A stretch of DNA of 9,071 nucleotides, taken from an uncultured Marinilabiliaceae bacterium (GTDB taxonomy: Bacteria; Bacteroidota; Bacteroidia; Bacteroidales; Marinilabiliaceae). Below, piece after piece: positions 8,289 to 9,071 of the stretch (within the stretch, counting starts at the first letter, position 1; every line of letters starts with the position of its first letter). The notes below the pieces were generated by a model. That model did not search any database and was not told the DNA's origin. It worked only from the letters and a program-made list of their open reading frames with translations. A program made the translations under genes and the position numbers. Where the stretch lies: contig CAJONN010000066.1 in the NCBI GenBank assembly GCA_905235955.1, positions 1 to 9,071 on the forward strand. Reading direction: 5' to 3'.

Positions 8289-8888
8289 ATGAAAGTAGTC
8301 ATTATAAAATACAATGCAGGCAACATACGTTCAGTAAGCAACGCCTTGCTACGCATTGGTATTGAGGCAGAAATAACAGACGATGTAGAAACCATACGCA
8401 ATGCCGACAAAGTAATATTTCCGGGTGTAGGCGAAGCAAGTTCTACTATGGCATATTTGCGCTCTACAGGTCTCGACAAAGTAATATGCTCGCTACGCCA
8501 ACCTGTGTTGGGCATCTGCTTAGGCATGCAACTGATGTGTAAGCACTCAGAGGAGGGCGATGCCGACTGCTTAGGCATATTCGATGTGCCTGTAAAACGT
8601 TTCGTTTTGCCACAAAACAATCCTGACAATATCAAAATTCCGCAAATGGGTTGGAACACCATCACCAATGTTAAGCAGCCACTATTCGACAAAGCCGAAG
8701 AACAACAATTTGTATATTTTGTGCATAGCTACTATGTGCCACTTTGTCCTTGGACTGCAGCTACTACTATTCACACCCTTGCATATAGCTCAGCATTGCA
8801 CAAAGACAACTTCTACGCTACACAGTTTCACCCAGAGAAAAGCGGCTCAGTAGGCGAGGCCATACTGAAGCATTTTATTGAATTGTAA
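8289..8888 (+). CDS. hisH: Imidazole glycerol phosphate synthase, glutamine amidotransferase subunit
   Basis: HisH hydrolyses glutamine and channels the ammonia to HisF, which forms imidazole glycerol phosphate and AICAR in histidine synthesis. The 199-residue protein is a complete class I (triad) glutamine amidotransferase of normal length. It starts with VVIIKYNAGNIRSVSNAL (3-20) and has the oxyanion strand FPGVGEASSTM (44-54), the nucleophile elbow LGICLGMQ (Cys77), PQMGWN (118-123), and the catalytic pair in ATQFHPEKSG (His181, Glu183). The YNAGNIRSV start and the PQMGWN segment mark it as HisH rather than PdxT or GuaA. The start at 8289 sits just after the promoter and leader. No hisA or hisF follows directly: 183 nt of repeat-rich non-coding DNA run to the window edge. 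Confidence 0.97.
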   Translation: MKVVIIKYNAGNIRSVSNALLRIGIEAEITDDVETIRNADKVIFPGVGEASSTMAYLRSTGLDKVICSLRQPVLGICLGMQLMCKHSEEGDADCLGIFDVPVKRFVLPQNNPDNIKIPQMGWNTITNVKQPLFDKAEEQQFVYFVHSYYVPLCPWTAATTIHTLAYSSALHKDNFYATQFHPEKSGSVGEAILKHFIEL

Positions 8889-8940
8889 AACAACTTAAGT
8901 TTTGCAAGTGAAGCGATCCCAAAGGAGCGAAAGAAATATA

Positions 8941-8968
8941 TCCAACAAATAGCCTTCCAACAAATAGC
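8941..8968 (+). repeat. 13-nt tandem duplication (period 15)
   Basis: TCCAACAAATAGC occurs at 8941-8953 and again, identically, at 8956-8968, separated by two bases. The second unit is the left end of copy 2 of the 36-nt repeat, so only the left end of that repeat has been duplicated. Confidence 0.9.
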
Positions 8969-8990
8969 ACGGAACCCGATTTTCACCTCG
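8955..8990 (+). repeat. 36-nt intergenic repeat, copy 2
   Basis: These 36 nt match 8126-8161 at 31 positions, ungapped and in the same orientation. Similarity stops on both sides: the sequence after ACCTCG is CGGTTGTCG here and ACTAATG in copy 1. The unit is therefore sharply bounded. Confidence 0.85.
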
Positions 8991-9031
8991 CGGTTGTCGC
9001 CTTTGGCACGGAGCGTAAAGAAAATTATTGT

Positions 9032-9070
9032 AGCGAAGCGTTAAAAACGATTTTCTGTTTGAGCGAAGCG
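9032..9070 (+). repeat. AGCGAAGCG direct repeat, 30-bp period
   Basis: AGCGAAGCG occurs at 9032-9040 and 9062-9070, exactly 30 bp apart, and a shorter GAAGCGA occurs near 8910-8916. The segment between them includes an imperfect inverted repeat that places the first copy in a hairpin loop (arms about 9019-9029 and 9046-9056). The array may continue past the window edge. Confidence 0.7.
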
Positions 9071-9071
9071 A

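Larger units (their letters stand above)
8889..9071. other. Non-coding, repeat-rich region downstream of hisH
   Basis: No gene is supported in this stretch, which continues past the window. It contains a 13-nt tandem duplication, the second copy of the 36-nt repeat, two GGAGCG-type motifs (8924-8936 and 9010-9024), and paired AGCGAAGCG motifs. Short inverted repeats are also present: CCAAAGG (8919-8925) with CCTTTGG (9000-9006), and AGAAAAT (9019-9025) with ATTTTCT (9050-9056). AACTTAAGTT at 8892-8901 is a 10-bp palindrome right after hisH but has no GC-rich stem. I see no convincing terminator for hisH. Confidence 0.65.

Noticed and set aside
8243..8692. Minus-strand open frame of 149 codons over hisH
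   Set aside because: It is antisense to hisH, which has all catalytic residues and its own promoter.
8892..8901. Palindrome AACTTAAGTT as a hisH terminator
   Set aside because: It is only 10 bp without a loop, has little GC and only a short T-run, so it is not supported as a terminator.

Overview
The window looks like chromosomal DNA of a Bacteroidetes bacterium, most likely of the order Bacteroidales. The genes are moderately AT-rich and lack Shine-Dalgarno sequences, with A-rich leaders instead. Three of them have exact matches to the Bacteroidetes-type -7 promoter element TAnnTTTG 14-35 nt before the start codon. The proteins (a ring of amino-acid biosynthesis enzymes and an OmpA-family lipoprotein) have the forms usual for that phylum. 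No mobile element, phage, CRISPR array, RNA gene or defence system is visible. This is mainly a core-metabolism region, and its unexplained content lies in the short non-coding repeats.

Layout. Positions 1-40 are a heptanucleotide tandem repeat that runs in from the left edge and stops 12 nt before argC. argC (53-1018) and argD (1035-2156) form a plus-strand arginine operon that probably starts outside the window. Two back-to-back hairpins (2183-2266) separate argD from a convergent minus-strand gene for a glycine-zipper/OmpA lipoprotein (2294-3022). Upstream of that on the same strand are metH (3119-6778, cobalamin-dependent methionine synthase) and, beyond a strong terminator, leuB (6922-8001, 3-isopropylmalate dehydrogenase). 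leuB and hisH (8289-8888, glutaminase subunit of imidazole glycerol phosphate synthase) are transcribed divergently from a 287-nt intergenic region. The last 183 nt are non-coding and repeat-rich.

How the genes work together. argC and argD catalyse consecutive steps of ornithine/arginine synthesis. metH, leuB and hisH each serve a different pathway (methionine, leucine, histidine), and the sequence suggests separate transcription units: leuB, metH and hisH each have a candidate promoter, and leuB ends in a terminator before metH.

The most interesting non-coding signal is a 36-nt sequence present twice in direct orientation (31/36 identical), once on each side of hisH. The second copy lies in a block of further short direct repeats that runs to the right edge.
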